Shown here: positions 25,264 to 33,489 of the stretch, piece by piece
Layout: the number at the start of each line of letters is the position of its first letter
Numbering within the stretch: position 1 is the stretch's first letter
Assembly: GCF_017676385.1 (NCBI RefSeq)
Contig: NZ_JAFFZN010000032.1
Span: 1-64,000 of the forward strand
Direction of reading: 5' to 3'
From: Streptomyces spirodelae
GTDB lineage: Bacteria > Actinomycetota > Actinomycetes > Streptomycetales > Streptomycetaceae
DNA length: 64,000 bases
The notes under the pieces: model-generated
Seen by the model: only the letters and a program-made list of their open reading frames with translations
Database searches by the model: none
What the model was told of the DNA's origin: nothing
Position numbers and translations under genes: made by a program

Positions 25264-26775
25264 CTAGACGGCCTGCTGCACGGCCTGCTGCTCGGTGGTC
25301 ACGGCTTCGGCAGCAGCGGCTACGGCCGCATCCCAATCGGCATCAAGGTCTTGCCTGCGCTCGTTCTGCGCGATCACGAGGCAGCGTCCGCACATGCCGT
25401 AGGCCCGTACGGGGTAGCCGCACTCGCCCCGGTGCTGGCCCCGTCCGGCACAGGTGCCATCAGGGGCGGTCGGAACGGTCATCTCGGCAGCGTAGACGCA
25501 GTTGTCGCAGGTGCCGCCGTCTTGCAGGTGCTGGCCGCAGCCGCCCTCGCACTCGGGCCACGAGGCGTACTCGCAGGCGGCGCAGGTGCCGCTCTCCCGC
25601 ATCCGCCTCCCGCAGCCGCCCTCGCACTCGGGCCAGCCGGCGCAGCCCGCGCACCGCGGTTCGGGGCCGGGTACGTCGGCCAGCTGGCCGCAGGCGCAGC
25701 GCGGGGGCTGCTGGGGAGCAGGCGCAGGGCGCTGCTCGGCCGGGGCCGGGCCGGTCGGCTGTGCGGGGACCTGCGGGGCCGGGCCGGTCGGCGGAGTGGA
25801 GGGCAGTCTCGTCAGCCGTTTGGCCAAGATCGCGGCCGGGGTGTGGGTCAGCGGCTGTGGGAGCGGGGCTGTCAGCAGCGCCCAGAGTGACTCGCGGCTC
25901 CAGCCCTCTTCCAGACGGCCTGTCACCAGCAGGCCCACGTCCCGCAATGCGGTCCCGTATCCAGCCAGCATCCGGTCCGGATGCGCTGTCCCGACCTGCA
26001 TCAGTAGATCCACCCCCGGAGACGACGCCGGAGCCGAGGCCCGGCCACCGGTCGACGCCGATGACTCTTCCTGGACCTCGACAGCGCCGCCCCCGTCCGT
26101 CCCTCCATCCGTCCCCGGCTCGCGCGCGCCCACCTCAGCTGTAGGGACGGACGGACGGGATTCTTCCCGTGTATCTGACTGGTTTCCCTTACGGGATTGG
26201 GGGTCTGTGAGTTCCCCCGCTGACAACTTGTAGTTCCCCCGCTGACGACTTGTAGTTCCCCCGCTCGGTGCCGAGGGTGCCCCGTCGCGGGGGGTCTGTG
26301 AGTTCCCCCGCTGCTCTGACGTGGGGTCCTTCGGGGACGTGGTGTCCTTCGGGCGCTTCTTCCCCTTGTCCGCTCGTGCCTTCTTGGGGGGTGGCGGGGC
26401 GATGGGCGGGCGGTCCTCGGGAGTCAGCGGGTCGCGTCCGAGCCGTGCGCGCTCCGCATTGATCCGCTCTACGTTGCTGAAGTAGGCGTAGGGGATGAGA
26501 AGATCCCAGACCACGGGCCGCTTGTCCGCTCGGTAATGTCTGACGAGCGACTGGTCACCCCGGGCGATCAGGCCGCGCTTCTTCATGTTCCGCCAGCAGC
26601 GCTTGACGGTCTCTTCGCTGATGTGGGCGCGAGCGGCGATCGTCTCTTTCGACAGCCACGCGCCGCACCCGTCCGGGTCGGCCTTGTCTGCCATGGTGCC
26701 CAGTACGGCGAACTCGTTGACGTCGGCGACCGGGGCGTCGCCGCTCATCACCCAGCACATCGCTTCGAGGCTCAC
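25264..26775 (-). CDS. winged-helix plasmid replication protein candidate
   Basis: 503 aa from GTG 26775 (a GGGGGTGG site is upstream). The N-terminal winged helix (NEFAVLGTMADKADPDGCGA, then WLSKETIAARAHISEETVKR) is the layout of actinomycete plasmid Rep proteins. A long low-complexity linker encodes the iteron-like repeats. The C-terminus carries repeated Cys motifs (WPECEGGCGRRM, then WPECEGGCGQHL), probably zinc ribbons. The role as replication initiator is inferred from the HTH, the internal repeats and plasmid context; a plain regulator cannot be excluded. Confidence 0.6.
   Translation of the reverse strand: MSLEAMCWVMSGDAPVADVNEFAVLGTMADKADPDGCGAWLSKETIAARAHISEETVKRCWRNMKKRGLIARGDQSLVRHYRADKRPVVWDLLIPYAYFSNVERINAERARLGRDPLTPEDRPPIAPPPPKKARADKGKKRPKDTTSPKDPTSEQRGNSQTPRDGAPSAPSGGTTSRQRGNYKLSAGELTDPQSRKGNQSDTREESRPSVPTAEVGAREPGTDGGTDGGGAVEVQEESSASTGGRASAPASSPGVDLLMQVGTAHPDRMLAGYGTALRDVGLLVTGRLEEGWSRESLWALLTAPLPQPLTHTPAAILAKRLTRLPSTPPTGPAPQVPAQPTGPAPAEQRPAPAPQQPPRCACGQLADVPGPEPRCAGCAGWPECEGGCGRRMRESGTCAACEYASWPECEGGCGQHLQDGGTCDNCVYAAEMTVPTAPDGTCAGRGQHRGECGYPVRAYGMCGRCLVIAQNERRQDLDADWDAAVAAAAEAVTTEQQAVQQAV
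26199..26313. repeat. iteron-like repeats inside the rep candidate
   Basis: AGTTCCCCCGCT occurs at 26210, 26232, 26254 and 26301. The first two units are exact 22-bp tandems differing by one base, and the 11-bp GGGGGTCTGTG precedes copies 1 and 4. Iterons within or beside rep genes are typical of plasmid origins; here they also encode the linker of the product. Confidence 0.6.
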
Positions 26776-27123
26776 CGGGCCACCCCCGGCCCGGCCTTCA
26801 GGCGCGGCGTGCCAGTGTCCGCTGTGGAAGCAGGGGCCGACCCGGAGGTGATGGCCGATGCCCCCATGGCGCCGAGCCGGACGCGCCACGTGGGCGGGGA
26901 CGGCGCTTTGTGAACTGAGTGTCGAACGGTAGTGCGCATGGTGCGAGGTCCCCTCGAATGGGGAGCCGCGACAGCGATGGTGTGACCACGGATTGTGAGA
27001 TCGGGAGGGGCGTGCTAGCCCTCTCCCGACTTGCCGCTTATCCTTGCGCAGGTGGCCCCGTATGGGAGCACCAGGCGAGGTCACCTCGCTGACACGACTC
27101 AGATGCTTGCAGGCGGAGTCGTT

Positions 27124-27170
27124 GCTTGATCGGCCGTCCCCGTTGGCCCGGGGGCGGCCGAAGCTTTTTT
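27124..27170 (+). terminator. intrinsic terminator with T-tract
   Basis: A GC-rich stem (CGGCCGTCCCC ... GGGGGCGGCCG, one bulge) is followed by TTTTTT at 27165-27170, the canonical rho-independent form. DNA between 26776 and 27123 shows no gene with codon bias and probably carries the rep promoter. Confidence 0.6.
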
Positions 27171-27274
27171 CTTAGGTCATGGCCGCCTCCCCCTGGGCGA
27201 TGTCGGGGTGCCGACGCCGGTGGAGCAGAAGGCGCGCCCGCAAAGCTGGGAGGCCCCTCCAGCAGTGAGAAAGG

Positions 27275-27540
27275 TCATTGGCCACCTCGAATGTCGCGAA
27301 GGTGGGCGATGAACGATTGGGCTTCTGAAGCGGTCGCATAGTGGGATTGGAGAGCCTCTCCGAGGTCGGCGGAACCATCGCGAGTGATGGCAAACTCTTC
27401 CTATCCCCAGCCAGCGCTCTCTCCCCGTACGTGAGCGCGGTGTCGAGGTCGCCTTCACGGGCCGCGACGACACCGAGAGTGACCCGGGCCTCCGCGTTCC
27501 GCATGTCACCGACTGATGTCACTTTCCGTAGCGGCCAGAC
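27275..27540 (-). pseudogene. C-terminal remnant of a TPR/XRE regulator
   Basis: The first part reads GDMRNAEARVTLGVVAAREG then DLDTALTYGERALAG, the typical end of Streptomyces HTH-TPR regulators. After MV a frameshift moves the coding signal to another frame (DLGEALQSHYATASEAQSFI, then AHLRDIRGGQ and a stop at 27275). One base appears to have been lost near the GGTTCC junction. No N-terminal part is present, so this is a decayed fragment. Confidence 0.6.
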
Positions 27541-27593
27541 GCAAGCACGGTGATGGTCAATGAGTGCTGGCCTGTGTGTGCGGGAGGTGAGAG

Positions 27594-28229
27594 TCAATGC
27601 GGGTCGCCACCCCTGGAAGGACGTGCATGACGCAGTACGGCCAGCACGCTTTCCGGACGGCCGTCGTAAACCACATGTGGCTCCTCAGCTGTCGGGGGGT
27701 GAAATCTACCCGCGAACCGGAGCAGATCTTCCTCGCTGAATTCGATCGAGTTCGCGTCGACCAGCGATTTCGCATTGCGCTCGCGTATCCGCTCCCATCG
27801 CACCTCATGCGGAACTGGCAGGTAGACCAGTGTGGGAACGCCCCCCGCCTCTCGCACGATCGTCGCCCACTGGGCGCGCTCGCCTGGAGTCCAAAATCCG
27901 TGGTCCACCACGACATCCCTTCCGGCTCCCTGAAGCTCTTGGAGCTCCAGGGCGATGTCCTTGAGCACAGGTGCTTCCCGGACACGGAACTGTCCGCGAG
28001 GGAAGTCTCTGCCGTAGTGGCCGTAGCGGCGAAACATCTCCTCATCAGGGCAGAGACGCACCATCCCAGCCCGCTCAAGGGCGCGCGCCAAGGTCGTTTT
28101 GCCAGCGCCCGGCATCCCGGTCATGAGGATGGTGCGCGGCGCTGGCCCCTGCTGGCCAGTCAGGGCCTTGGAGCTGCTGATCTCGAATCGTCCTTCCAGC
28201 GTCAAGGTGCCGGTGTCGCGCTTGGTCAT
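27594..28229 (-). CDS. P-loop kinase-like ATPase
   Basis: 211 aa. Walker A GMPGAGKTTLARAL near residue 40, a DHGFW motif near 110 and an RERNAKS lid-like segment near 150, as in the AAA_33/zeta-toxin-related nucleotide and small-molecule kinase fold. The phosphoacceptor is unknown. It overlaps the GntR gene by 4 bp (ATGA) and is co-translated with it. Such kinases next to GntR regulators are common in Streptomyces and are usually metabolic or detoxifying; a toxin role is possible but no antitoxin-like partner is seen. Confidence 0.65.
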   Translation of the reverse strand: MTKRDTGTLTLEGRFEISSSKALTGQQGPAPRTILMTGMPGAGKTTLARALERAGMVRLCPDEEMFRRYGHYGRDFPRGQFRVREAPVLKDIALELQELQGAGRDVVVDHGFWTPGERAQWATIVREAGGVPTLVYLPVPHEVRWERIRERNAKSLVDANSIEFSEEDLLRFAGRFHPPTAEEPHVVYDGRPESVLAVLRHARPSRGGDPH

Positions 28230-28984
28230 TGTGGGACCTCGGAGGTGGTCCGCCGGGTGCGGCCAGGAGCACCCAGGTCCACGCCGTACTCGAGCAGCTC
28301 GCCGTCGGCGTCCAGGAATCGTGCGGTCAGCACGAGGATGGCCGCGACGGTGTCGGACTCCAACTCCAGGACCTTGAGATCGTGCGCCGTGGCGATGCGG
28401 GCCGTCTCCTCGTCCACTCGCTTGACGACGTGGCGACCGGTGGTCTGAGCGATCAAGTCCAGCGACAGCCCGCCCTTGAGCCGCTCACTCCGGGTCAACT
28501 CTGGCAGCACCTGGGCGAATTCAGCAGGGATCCAGGACGTCGAGTGGGAGACGATGCCATGAGCATCCCGGTAGACACGACTCCGACGGATCACGTCGTC
28601 ACCAGGGGAAATGCCGAGTACGTGGGCTACGTCCTCGGGAGCTTCGACTATGCCGGCGGTGTGGCCGGACGACTTCTCGCCGGTGCCCCACGACGACTGC
28701 GTCTTGCTGCTTCGGTCGTGGCGCTCCGAGCCGGAGGACAGCGAGACGGGGCGGGCCATCACCTCGGTGCCAACGCCTGGGATGCCCTGCACGAGTCCCT
28801 CTCCGCGCAGCAACTTCATCGCCCGGTCCGCGGTGGCCGTGCTGACGTTCCACTCGGTGGCCAGCGACTTGATGCTTGGCAGCAGCTCGCCCGGCGAGAG
28901 TGCCCCGGAGCTGATCAGGTCGCGGTAGTGGCCCGCGATGCGCGCGTACGGCGGCCGATTGTCGGCTCGGGGCGGCCCAGCCAT
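28226..28984 (-). CDS. GntR-family regulator (UTRA type)
   Basis: 252 aa from ATG 28984 (GGAGGCGAAG upstream). The N-terminal winged helix (ALSPGELLPSIKSLATEWNV, then STATADRAMKLL) and the C-terminal UTRA-like ligand domain (GDDVIRRSRVYRD, then a RVDEETARIATAHDL tail) are both clear. It is the first gene of the operon with the kinase. Three 10-bp-spaced repeats upstream (29033-29065) look like its operator, so it probably controls its own transcription. Confidence 0.75.
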   Translation of the reverse strand: MAGPPRADNRPPYARIAGHYRDLISSGALSPGELLPSIKSLATEWNVSTATADRAMKLLRGEGLVQGIPGVGTEVMARPVSLSSGSERHDRSSKTQSSWGTGEKSSGHTAGIVEAPEDVAHVLGISPGDDVIRRSRVYRDAHGIVSHSTSWIPAEFAQVLPELTRSERLKGGLSLDLIAQTTGRHVVKRVDEETARIATAHDLKVLELESDTVAAILVLTARFLDADGELLEYGVDLGAPGRTRRTTSEVPQ

Positions 28985-29032
28985 GTGTCTTCGCCTCCTT
29001 CGTTCTCTGGTTGCCTCACTATACCGCTTGAC

Positions 29033-29065
29033 ACCTGAGGGTACCTGATGCAACCTGATGCAGGT
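29033..29065. promoter_or_regulatory. GntR operator candidate
   Basis: ACCTGA occurs at 29033, 29043 and 29053, exactly one helical turn apart, followed by the opposing CAGGT at 29061. A minus-strand TATAGT -10 box lies nearby. The site is 48 bp from the GntR start codon. Confidence 0.55.
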
Positions 29066-29308
29066 AAATGCTCAGTGGTCCTGCGGGAGCGCTGAGTGAG
29101 CACCACTGCAAGACCGCAGGAAGTCGTCCGCCCTTCGGGGTGGCCGGGGTTGATAGCACCACCAAATCCTCCGGGTTCTCGACTCTCTGTTGCACGTCAC
29201 AGCGCTATGCGCTGTCTGTCCGTCAGGACGCCGGACCTTCCAGCGGCCTGGCGGGCGGAGAGAGCACCGCGCCACCTTCCTGTCCCGCTGCCTGCGAGGA
29301 GACCCTCT

Positions 29309-29887
29309 ATGCCGATCAAAGCGAAGAAACGCCCGACACGGACCCGCACCAAGAAGGTCAGCCACCGCCCACCACTCAAGCTGTCCAAGATCCCCCCGTT
29401 GGCCATTGACCTGCGGGACCCGGCGAACGCGGTCATCACCTGCGAGGACTGCGGGACTGAGTGCCCCATCACCGGCATGAAGGGCGGCAGCGTCCAAAAA
29501 CTCGTGCCCCACCACACCGGCCAGGCTCATGTGCAGCCGGGCATCCGCTGCCGCAGCAGCAACCGGCAGATCGTTTTCGACCTGACGCTTCCCGAGTGGT
29601 GGCAGGCCCGGGCCGATGCCGCCAGGGAGGCCGCGAACCGGCGCCCGAGCCGCGTCACACGCAAGCCGCGAACAGCCCCGGCCCCAGCCGTCGCTCAGAT
29701 CGCCACCCGGAAGACGCGCAGCGAGCCCGACGACGGCCGCCCGATGTGGCTGGTCCGCGAGATGGGGTGGGCGTCGACCTCGGCGGCGGTTCGCGACACC
29801 GATACCCGGCGCGCGCAGCTGCCCGCCGGGGAGACGCCGACGGAAGGCCCACAGATCCCCCTGGAGCCGGTCCGCATCACAGTCTGA
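29309..29887 (+). CDS. zinc-ribbon plasmid protein
   Basis: 192 aa. ATG 29309 with GAGGAG 8 nt upstream; the frame is open earlier but without coding character. A Lys/Arg-rich N-terminus (KAKKRPTRTRTKK) suggests nucleic-acid binding. A Cys core (VITCEDCGTECPI and later GIRCRSS) with H residues in HHTGQAH fits a zinc ribbon. The product ends in a Pro/Glu-rich tail. Similar proteins occur on Streptomyces plasmids, but no named family was recognised. Confidence 0.6.
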   Translation: MPIKAKKRPTRTRTKKVSHRPPLKLSKIPPLAIDLRDPANAVITCEDCGTECPITGMKGGSVQKLVPHHTGQAHVQPGIRCRSSNRQIVFDLTLPEWWQARADAAREAANRRPSRVTRKPRTAPAPAVAQIATRKTRSEPDDGRPMWLVREMGWASTSAAVRDTDTRRAQLPAGETPTEGPQIPLEPVRITV

Positions 29888-29906
29888 CCTCGGCCCATCC
29901 GTACGA

Positions 29907-29953
29907 CCACGGCCCCCGCCACCCCCGATCAGCCGGGGTGGCGGGGGCCGTGG
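29907..29953. terminator. strong hairpin terminator
   Basis: 19-bp perfect arms (CCACGGCCCCCGCCACCCC and complement) with a 9-nt loop, 19 bp after the zinc-ribbon stop codon. A related stem with GU pairs lies at 30836-30881. Confidence 0.7.
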
Positions 29954-30069
29954 CTGCTTACGGCAGCAAGTCGGCAGCCCCTTGGCCCGCCAGGTGCATC
30001 GCTCCTGGTGCCCGAGCGGCCTTCCGCCCTGACCAGCGCAGACAACCACGAATGAAGAAGGAGACCACC

Positions 30070-30822
30070 ATGCCGCTTGGCAACAGCTTCGAGATCACGC
30101 CGGAGGAGCTGGCCGAAATCTTCGCCCGCCTCCAGCCGTACCTCCCGAAGAACCTGAAGAAGGTCGACGCCCACCCGTACGGACTCCGCTTCGAGTTCAA
30201 GCCGTTCACCGGGCGGGAGAAAGAGCCGTTCACCCCCTCCACCTACGACGATCCGAAGCTCAGCTACGTCCAGGAGTCGGAGAACGAGGCTGAACACCTG
30301 ATCCGCGAGAAGGCCCGCGTCGTCCTCGTCAACCTTTACGAGAAGGCACGTGAGGAGTGGGAGGACGCCGCCTACATCGCCGACCTGAAGGCCGTGGTCA
30401 AGGACGCACCCGGCCTCTGGAAGACCTACCAGCACGAGATGAAGGCGCTGGAGGCGGCGTACGACTACCTCCGCACCCCGGACGCCGCCACGGAGTGGCC
30501 GTCCGCGGTCTCCCGCCTGGTCGACGCCCAGAACCGCGTCAAGGCGGCCGCGGTCGCCTTCGACAAGCGGGCGAAAGAGATCGCCGAGGTCCACGACAAG
30601 CACCTCTACGCCGACCTCAGCCACGACGCCGCGCTGAAGGCCGCCGGATACCCGGAGGCCAAGGACTGGCACATCGTGGACACCCAGCGATACGGCAACA
30701 AGTCCTACATCGACCGGGACTGCTACGCGCCGCTGGAGGAGAAGGCCCGTCGCCTCATCGAGCAGCAGGACGCCCACGTCGCCAAGGTGGGCCGCTTGTC
30801 CGGTGCAACCGCCGGCGCCTGA
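30070..30822 (+). CDS. conserved helical protein (250 aa)
   Basis: ATG 30070 with GAAGGAGACC upstream. Start MPLGNSFEITPEELAEIFAR; it has a proline/aromatic N-terminal part, then long amphipathic helices (EAEHLIREKARVVLVNLYEK, ALEAAYDYL, AKEIAEVHDKH) and an Arg/Glu-rich C-terminus. The helical profile suggests oligomerisation or binding to a partner. It is preceded by a strong terminator and followed by a hairpin at 30836, so it may be monocistronic. No family was recognised. Confidence 0.6.
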   Translation: MPLGNSFEITPEELAEIFARLQPYLPKNLKKVDAHPYGLRFEFKPFTGREKEPFTPSTYDDPKLSYVQESENEAEHLIREKARVVLVNLYEKAREEWEDAAYIADLKAVVKDAPGLWKTYQHEMKALEAAYDYLRTPDAATEWPSAVSRLVDAQNRVKAAAVAFDKRAKEIAEVHDKHLYADLSHDAALKAAGYPEAKDWHIVDTQRYGNKSYIDRDCYAPLEEKARRLIEQQDAHVAKVGRLSGATAGA

Positions 30823-30835
30823 TTCCGACGAACGA

Positions 30836-30881
30836 CCACGGTCGTCTCCACCTGGACCACTCCGGGTGGAGGCGGCCGTGG
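30836..30881. terminator. hairpin terminator
   Basis: 17-bp arms (CCACGGTCGTCTCCACC and GGTGGAGGCGGCCGTGG) with two GU pairs and a 12-nt loop. The bases after it (CCGTGGCTGCT) also follow the terminator at 29907-29953, so the two ends share ancestry. Confidence 0.6.
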
Positions 30882-31006
30882 CTGCTCGTACGAACTGTTG
30901 CAGCAGCCGAACTCCCGGCCGGTCTGGCCAGGAAATGAAGCGCGGCGCCCCGGAGTAGCCCCTCCTGGGCGCCGCATCGCAACAGGAAAATCCGTGGAGG
31001 ACACCT

Positions 31007-31309
31007 GTGCTGCACACGATGCTGACACATCCGCCGACCCCTGTCGCGGCCGGTGACGACACCGAGCCCGAACCCCAGCACGAGCGCGACACCAGCAACC
31101 CCGACTCCATGCCGGAACTCCCCCGCCGCCTCCCGCAGACGGCGACCGGCACGGCCTCCCCCACCCCGACGGTCGACGCCCACCGTCGTCTCGGCCAGCA
31201 CCTCCTGGACGCCGTCCGCGCCCAGGACGAGCGCATCCCCGCCGAGCGGCGCTCGCCGCGCACCGTCGCGGAGATGCGCGCCCGCCTCGCGAACAGGGAG
31301 GCGATCTGA
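31007..31309 (+). CDS. small hypothetical protein (100 aa)
   Basis: GTG 31007, preceded by GTGGAGG. The N-terminal half is Pro/Glu/Thr-rich (PEPQHERDTSNPD); the C-terminal helix (HRRLGQHLLDAVRAQDERIP, AEMRARL) is charged. Its stop overlaps the ATG of the next gene (TGATG). It is the first of a string of coupled tiny genes; no family was recognised. Confidence 0.55.
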   Translation: MLHTMLTHPPTPVAAGDDTEPEPQHERDTSNPDSMPELPRRLPQTATGTASPTPTVDAHRRLGQHLLDAVRAQDERIPAERRSPRTVAEMRARLANREAI

Positions 31310-31416
31310 TGGCCACGTTCGAGGAGTTGGAGGAGGCACGCCGACAGGCTGCCGAGGACCTGCAGCGCGCGAACGAGGCCGCTGACGCCCTGCGAGAGAC
31401 GGCGGAACAAGCCTGA
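31309..31416 (+). CDS. coupled micro-protein (35 aa)
   Basis: ATG 31309 overlaps the previous stop. The peptide starts MATFEELEEARRQAAEDLQR and ends ETAEQA, almost certainly one amphipathic charged helix. Very short, but the exact TGATG junctions on both sides and the codon bias support it. Confidence 0.45.
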   Translation: MATFEELEEARRQAAEDLQRANEAADALRETAEQA

Positions 31417-31487
31417 TGGGCGAGACCGACGAGGACCGCCGCCTCAACCGCGACCTGGAGGACCCGGCCCCCGACTGGGAGCTGTAG
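31416..31487 (+). CDS. coupled micro-protein (23 aa)
   Basis: ATG 31416 overlaps the previous stop by one base. The peptide starts MGETDEDRRLNRDLEDPAPD. Its size alone would not support it; translational coupling and GC3 do. It may be a fragment rather than a functional peptide. Confidence 0.35.
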   Translation: MGETDEDRRLNRDLEDPAPDWEL

Positions 31488-31494
31488 CCCGCAC

Positions 31495-31740
31495 GTGACC
31501 GATGACCTCATACGCAGGGCCAGCGCCGCACAGCACCACGCGGCGCGGGCCCTGCACTTCCACGGGATCACTGCCCACACCCGCCGCCTCCTGCACAGCG
31601 CCGCACTGCTGGCAGCGGCGGCCTGGAGGGCGGGCTACCCCGTCACCGCCCTCCACCCACCCGCCGATCGGAAGGACCCGACCCCATGCACACCACCAGC
31701 ACGGCTGCCGATCTCCGACTGCGCTACGCCACCCGCCTGA
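31495..31740 (+). CDS. small protein with Ala-rich helix (81 aa)
   Basis: GTG 31495. A helix LIRRASAAQHHAARALHFHG and a hydrophobic segment (LLHSAALLAAAAWRAGYP) make a peripheral or membrane-associated peptide likely. The last 18 codons overlap the next gene in another frame, so the true C-terminus may be shorter. No family was recognised. Confidence 0.45.
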   Translation: MTDDLIRRASAAQHHAARALHFHGITAHTRRLLHSAALLAAAAWRAGYPVTALHPPADRKDPTPCTPPARLPISDCATPPA

Positions 31741-32000
31741 CAGCTTTCGTCACCGCCCGCCTGGGGCGCGACCACTACCGCCAGGCCACCGAGGTGACCC
31801 AGCGAGTGTGGAGCGAGGTGCACTCCTCCCCGCACCCGCCGCGCGCCGACGACCCGCACGCGTTCAACTGGCTCGCGGAGCGGGCCCGCAAGGCCATCGC
31901 CCGCCACCACATCAGCGCCCGCACCCACCGCCCGCAGCCCGCCGGCCGCACGGCGCCAGCCCCGATGCTGGCCACGACCCGGCTGGGGGTGGCGGCGTGA
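31686..32000 (+). CDS. small helical protein (104 aa)
   Basis: ATG 31686 with GGAAGG about 10 nt upstream. The sequence has a helical core (DLRLRYATRLTAFVTARL, DHYRQATEVTQRVWSEVH) and an Arg/His-rich tail. It overlaps the previous frame at its start and the next gene's GTG at its end (GTGA), so it is part of the coupled string. No family was recognised. Confidence 0.5.
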   Translation: MHTTSTAADLRLRYATRLTAFVTARLGRDHYRQATEVTQRVWSEVHSSPHPPRADDPHAFNWLAERARKAIARHHISARTHRPQPAGRTAPAPMLATTRLGVAA

Positions 32001-32197
32001 ACAGGACGACGCCGACCTCTCCTCCCCGGCCCCGCGAGCTGCGGGAGGCCCGGGCCGTGCTGAAAAAGGCCAGGGCCCGCACCCACTCCGTCTCCGACCG
32101 GATCGCCTACGCCCTGGACCAAGCGCTGCTCGAGCACCCGGAGCGCCTCTCCAGAGCGGCCGACTACCCCGGATGGATCCCCGGACACCGCCGCTGA
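31997..32197 (+). CDS. small basic protein (66 aa)
   Basis: GTG 31997 inside GTGA of the previous stop. It starts MNRTTPTSPPRPRELREARA and has a long Arg/Lys helix (VLKKARARTHSVSDRIAYAL). It may bind nucleic acid or a partner protein. End of the coupled string; the next gene is 111 bp away. Confidence 0.5.
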   Translation: MNRTTPTSPPRPRELREARAVLKKARARTHSVSDRIAYALDQALLEHPERLSRAADYPGWIPGHRR

Positions 32198-32307
32198 CGG
32201 CCTGCCAGCTGCCTCTCCCGCCCGTCCCGCCCCCTCTGGGGCCGGTACGGGCGGGACCGAGGGGAGCCGGACAGCCCGGACCCGAACGACCCTGAAGAGA
32301 GGCCCGC

Positions 32308-32874
32308 ATGCCCACAACGACAACCACCCCCGCGACCACCCCTGCTGTCGTGTTCACCGATGCCACGCTGCACAGGGCGCAGGAGATCACCGCCAACTCC
32401 TACCTGCCGGTGTGGATCGGCCCGTCCGGCGAGGAGTCTTCCGGCGAAGCCGTGGCCCGCCACTTGGAGGCCACCAACGCCCTGCTCAACAAGGACGGCT
32501 GGATCCGCGTCCACAGCTACCGCTGGTCGAGCGGCGCGGACCTCGCCGACGACGACTCCATGACGGTCAAGGCGATGGTCCGGGCGCTGCTGCGGTTCGT
32601 CCGCGAAGAGAGCGACAACGACCCGCAGCGGACCCTGTCCACCGCGCTGCGCCACGTCGGCGAGGACGGGGAGCACGGGGACACGGACACCGCCTGCGTG
32701 GCGGGCTACGTCCTGGACCGGCTGATCCAGGCCCACACCGGATCGGACTCCGCCCGCGCCACGCCGTGGTCGGAGCGGCAGCACCGCACCCACGCGGACA
32801 TCACTGCTCTGCTGACCGCAGGCGCCCGGTTCGCCCGCGCCTATGGGCCCTGCCAGGAAGCGTCGGCTGCCTGA
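32308..32874 (+). CDS. DUF6197-like plasmid protein
   Basis: 188 aa. After a Thr-rich N-terminus it reads ITANSYLPVWIGPSGEESSG, then a WIRVHSYRW strand, and ends in a helical part (RTHADITALLTAGARFARAY). This spacing of strand, charged helices and a late THAD/ALL helix resembles DUF6197 proteins of Streptomyces plasmids; function is unknown. The assignment is from pattern memory only. Confidence 0.45.
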   Translation: MPTTTTTPATTPAVVFTDATLHRAQEITANSYLPVWIGPSGEESSGEAVARHLEATNALLNKDGWIRVHSYRWSSGADLADDDSMTVKAMVRALLRFVREESDNDPQRTLSTALRHVGEDGEHGDTDTACVAGYVLDRLIQAHTGSDSARATPWSERQHRTHADITALLTAGARFARAYGPCQEASAA

Positions 32875-33115
32875 CTCCAGGCACTGATCGCACCAGCACA
32901 AGGGCCCTACCGACCCGACGCCGACCGCGGTCCGCCGACCGCACGGCACCGGCCCCCATGCTGGCCACGACCCGGCTGGATCTCCGGACGCCGTCGACGG
33001 CCTGCTGGCTGCCTCCCCTGCCCGTCCCGGCCCGGCCGGGACGGGCAGGGCGAGGGGAGCTGGACAGTCCACCTCCCGCCGCCGGAAACGGCGGTGATCC
33101 TGCGTGAGGAGATTC

Positions 33116-33415
33116 ATGACCCCGACGCAGAAGCGCTGGCGCCTCGTCGGCCAGTTGGTGGCCGCCGCCGTGGCGCTGACGGTCGCCTGGCAGTTGTCCT
33201 CTTATCCCCTGCCGCCGTGGCTGCTCGTGGTCACGGCTATCAGCAGCAGCCTGGGGCTGATGGAGGCCGCGCAGCGGATCACCGATGTCGTACACACCCG
33301 CACCTACCGCTGCCCCGATCCGGCCTGCGACCACCGCGTGACCCTCATCAACGGCGGCGCGGATGAACACCGCCGGTATCAGGAAGAGGCGGGCGCGCAC
33401 CCCTACCACCACTGA
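33116..33415 (+). CDS. membrane protein with C-terminal zinc ribbon (99 aa)
   Basis: ATG 33116 (GTGAGGAG upstream; the GTG at 33104 is the alternative). Two hydrophobic spans (LVGQLVAAAVALTVAWQL and LLVVTAISSSLGLMEAA) are followed by YRCPDPACDHRVTL, a Cys/His cluster. It sits just before the DUF2637-like gene and is probably part of the transfer region. Confidence 0.55.
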   Translation: MTPTQKRWRLVGQLVAAAVALTVAWQLSSYPLPPWLLVVTAISSSLGLMEAAQRITDVVHTRTYRCPDPACDHRVTLINGGADEHRRYQEEAGAHPYHH

Positions 33416-33420
33416 CGAGA

Positions 33421-33456
33421 GCGCCCCGGCCTACCTCTTCAACCCGGCCGGGGCGC
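33421..33456. terminator. hairpin before the transfer cluster
   Basis: 11-bp arms GCGCCCCGGCC and GGCCGGGGCGC around a 14-nt loop. It lies between the small zinc-ribbon membrane gene and the 33490 gene, either ending the upstream transcript or attenuating the downstream one. Confidence 0.55.
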
Positions 33457-33489
33457 CCTCCACACCCTCTCGAAGGGAGTACCACCATC

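Noticed and set aside
26776..27270. In-frame extension of the rep candidate upstream to 27084
   Set aside because: The extra part lacks coding character and passes a promoter-like region; GTG 26775 has the better ribosome site.
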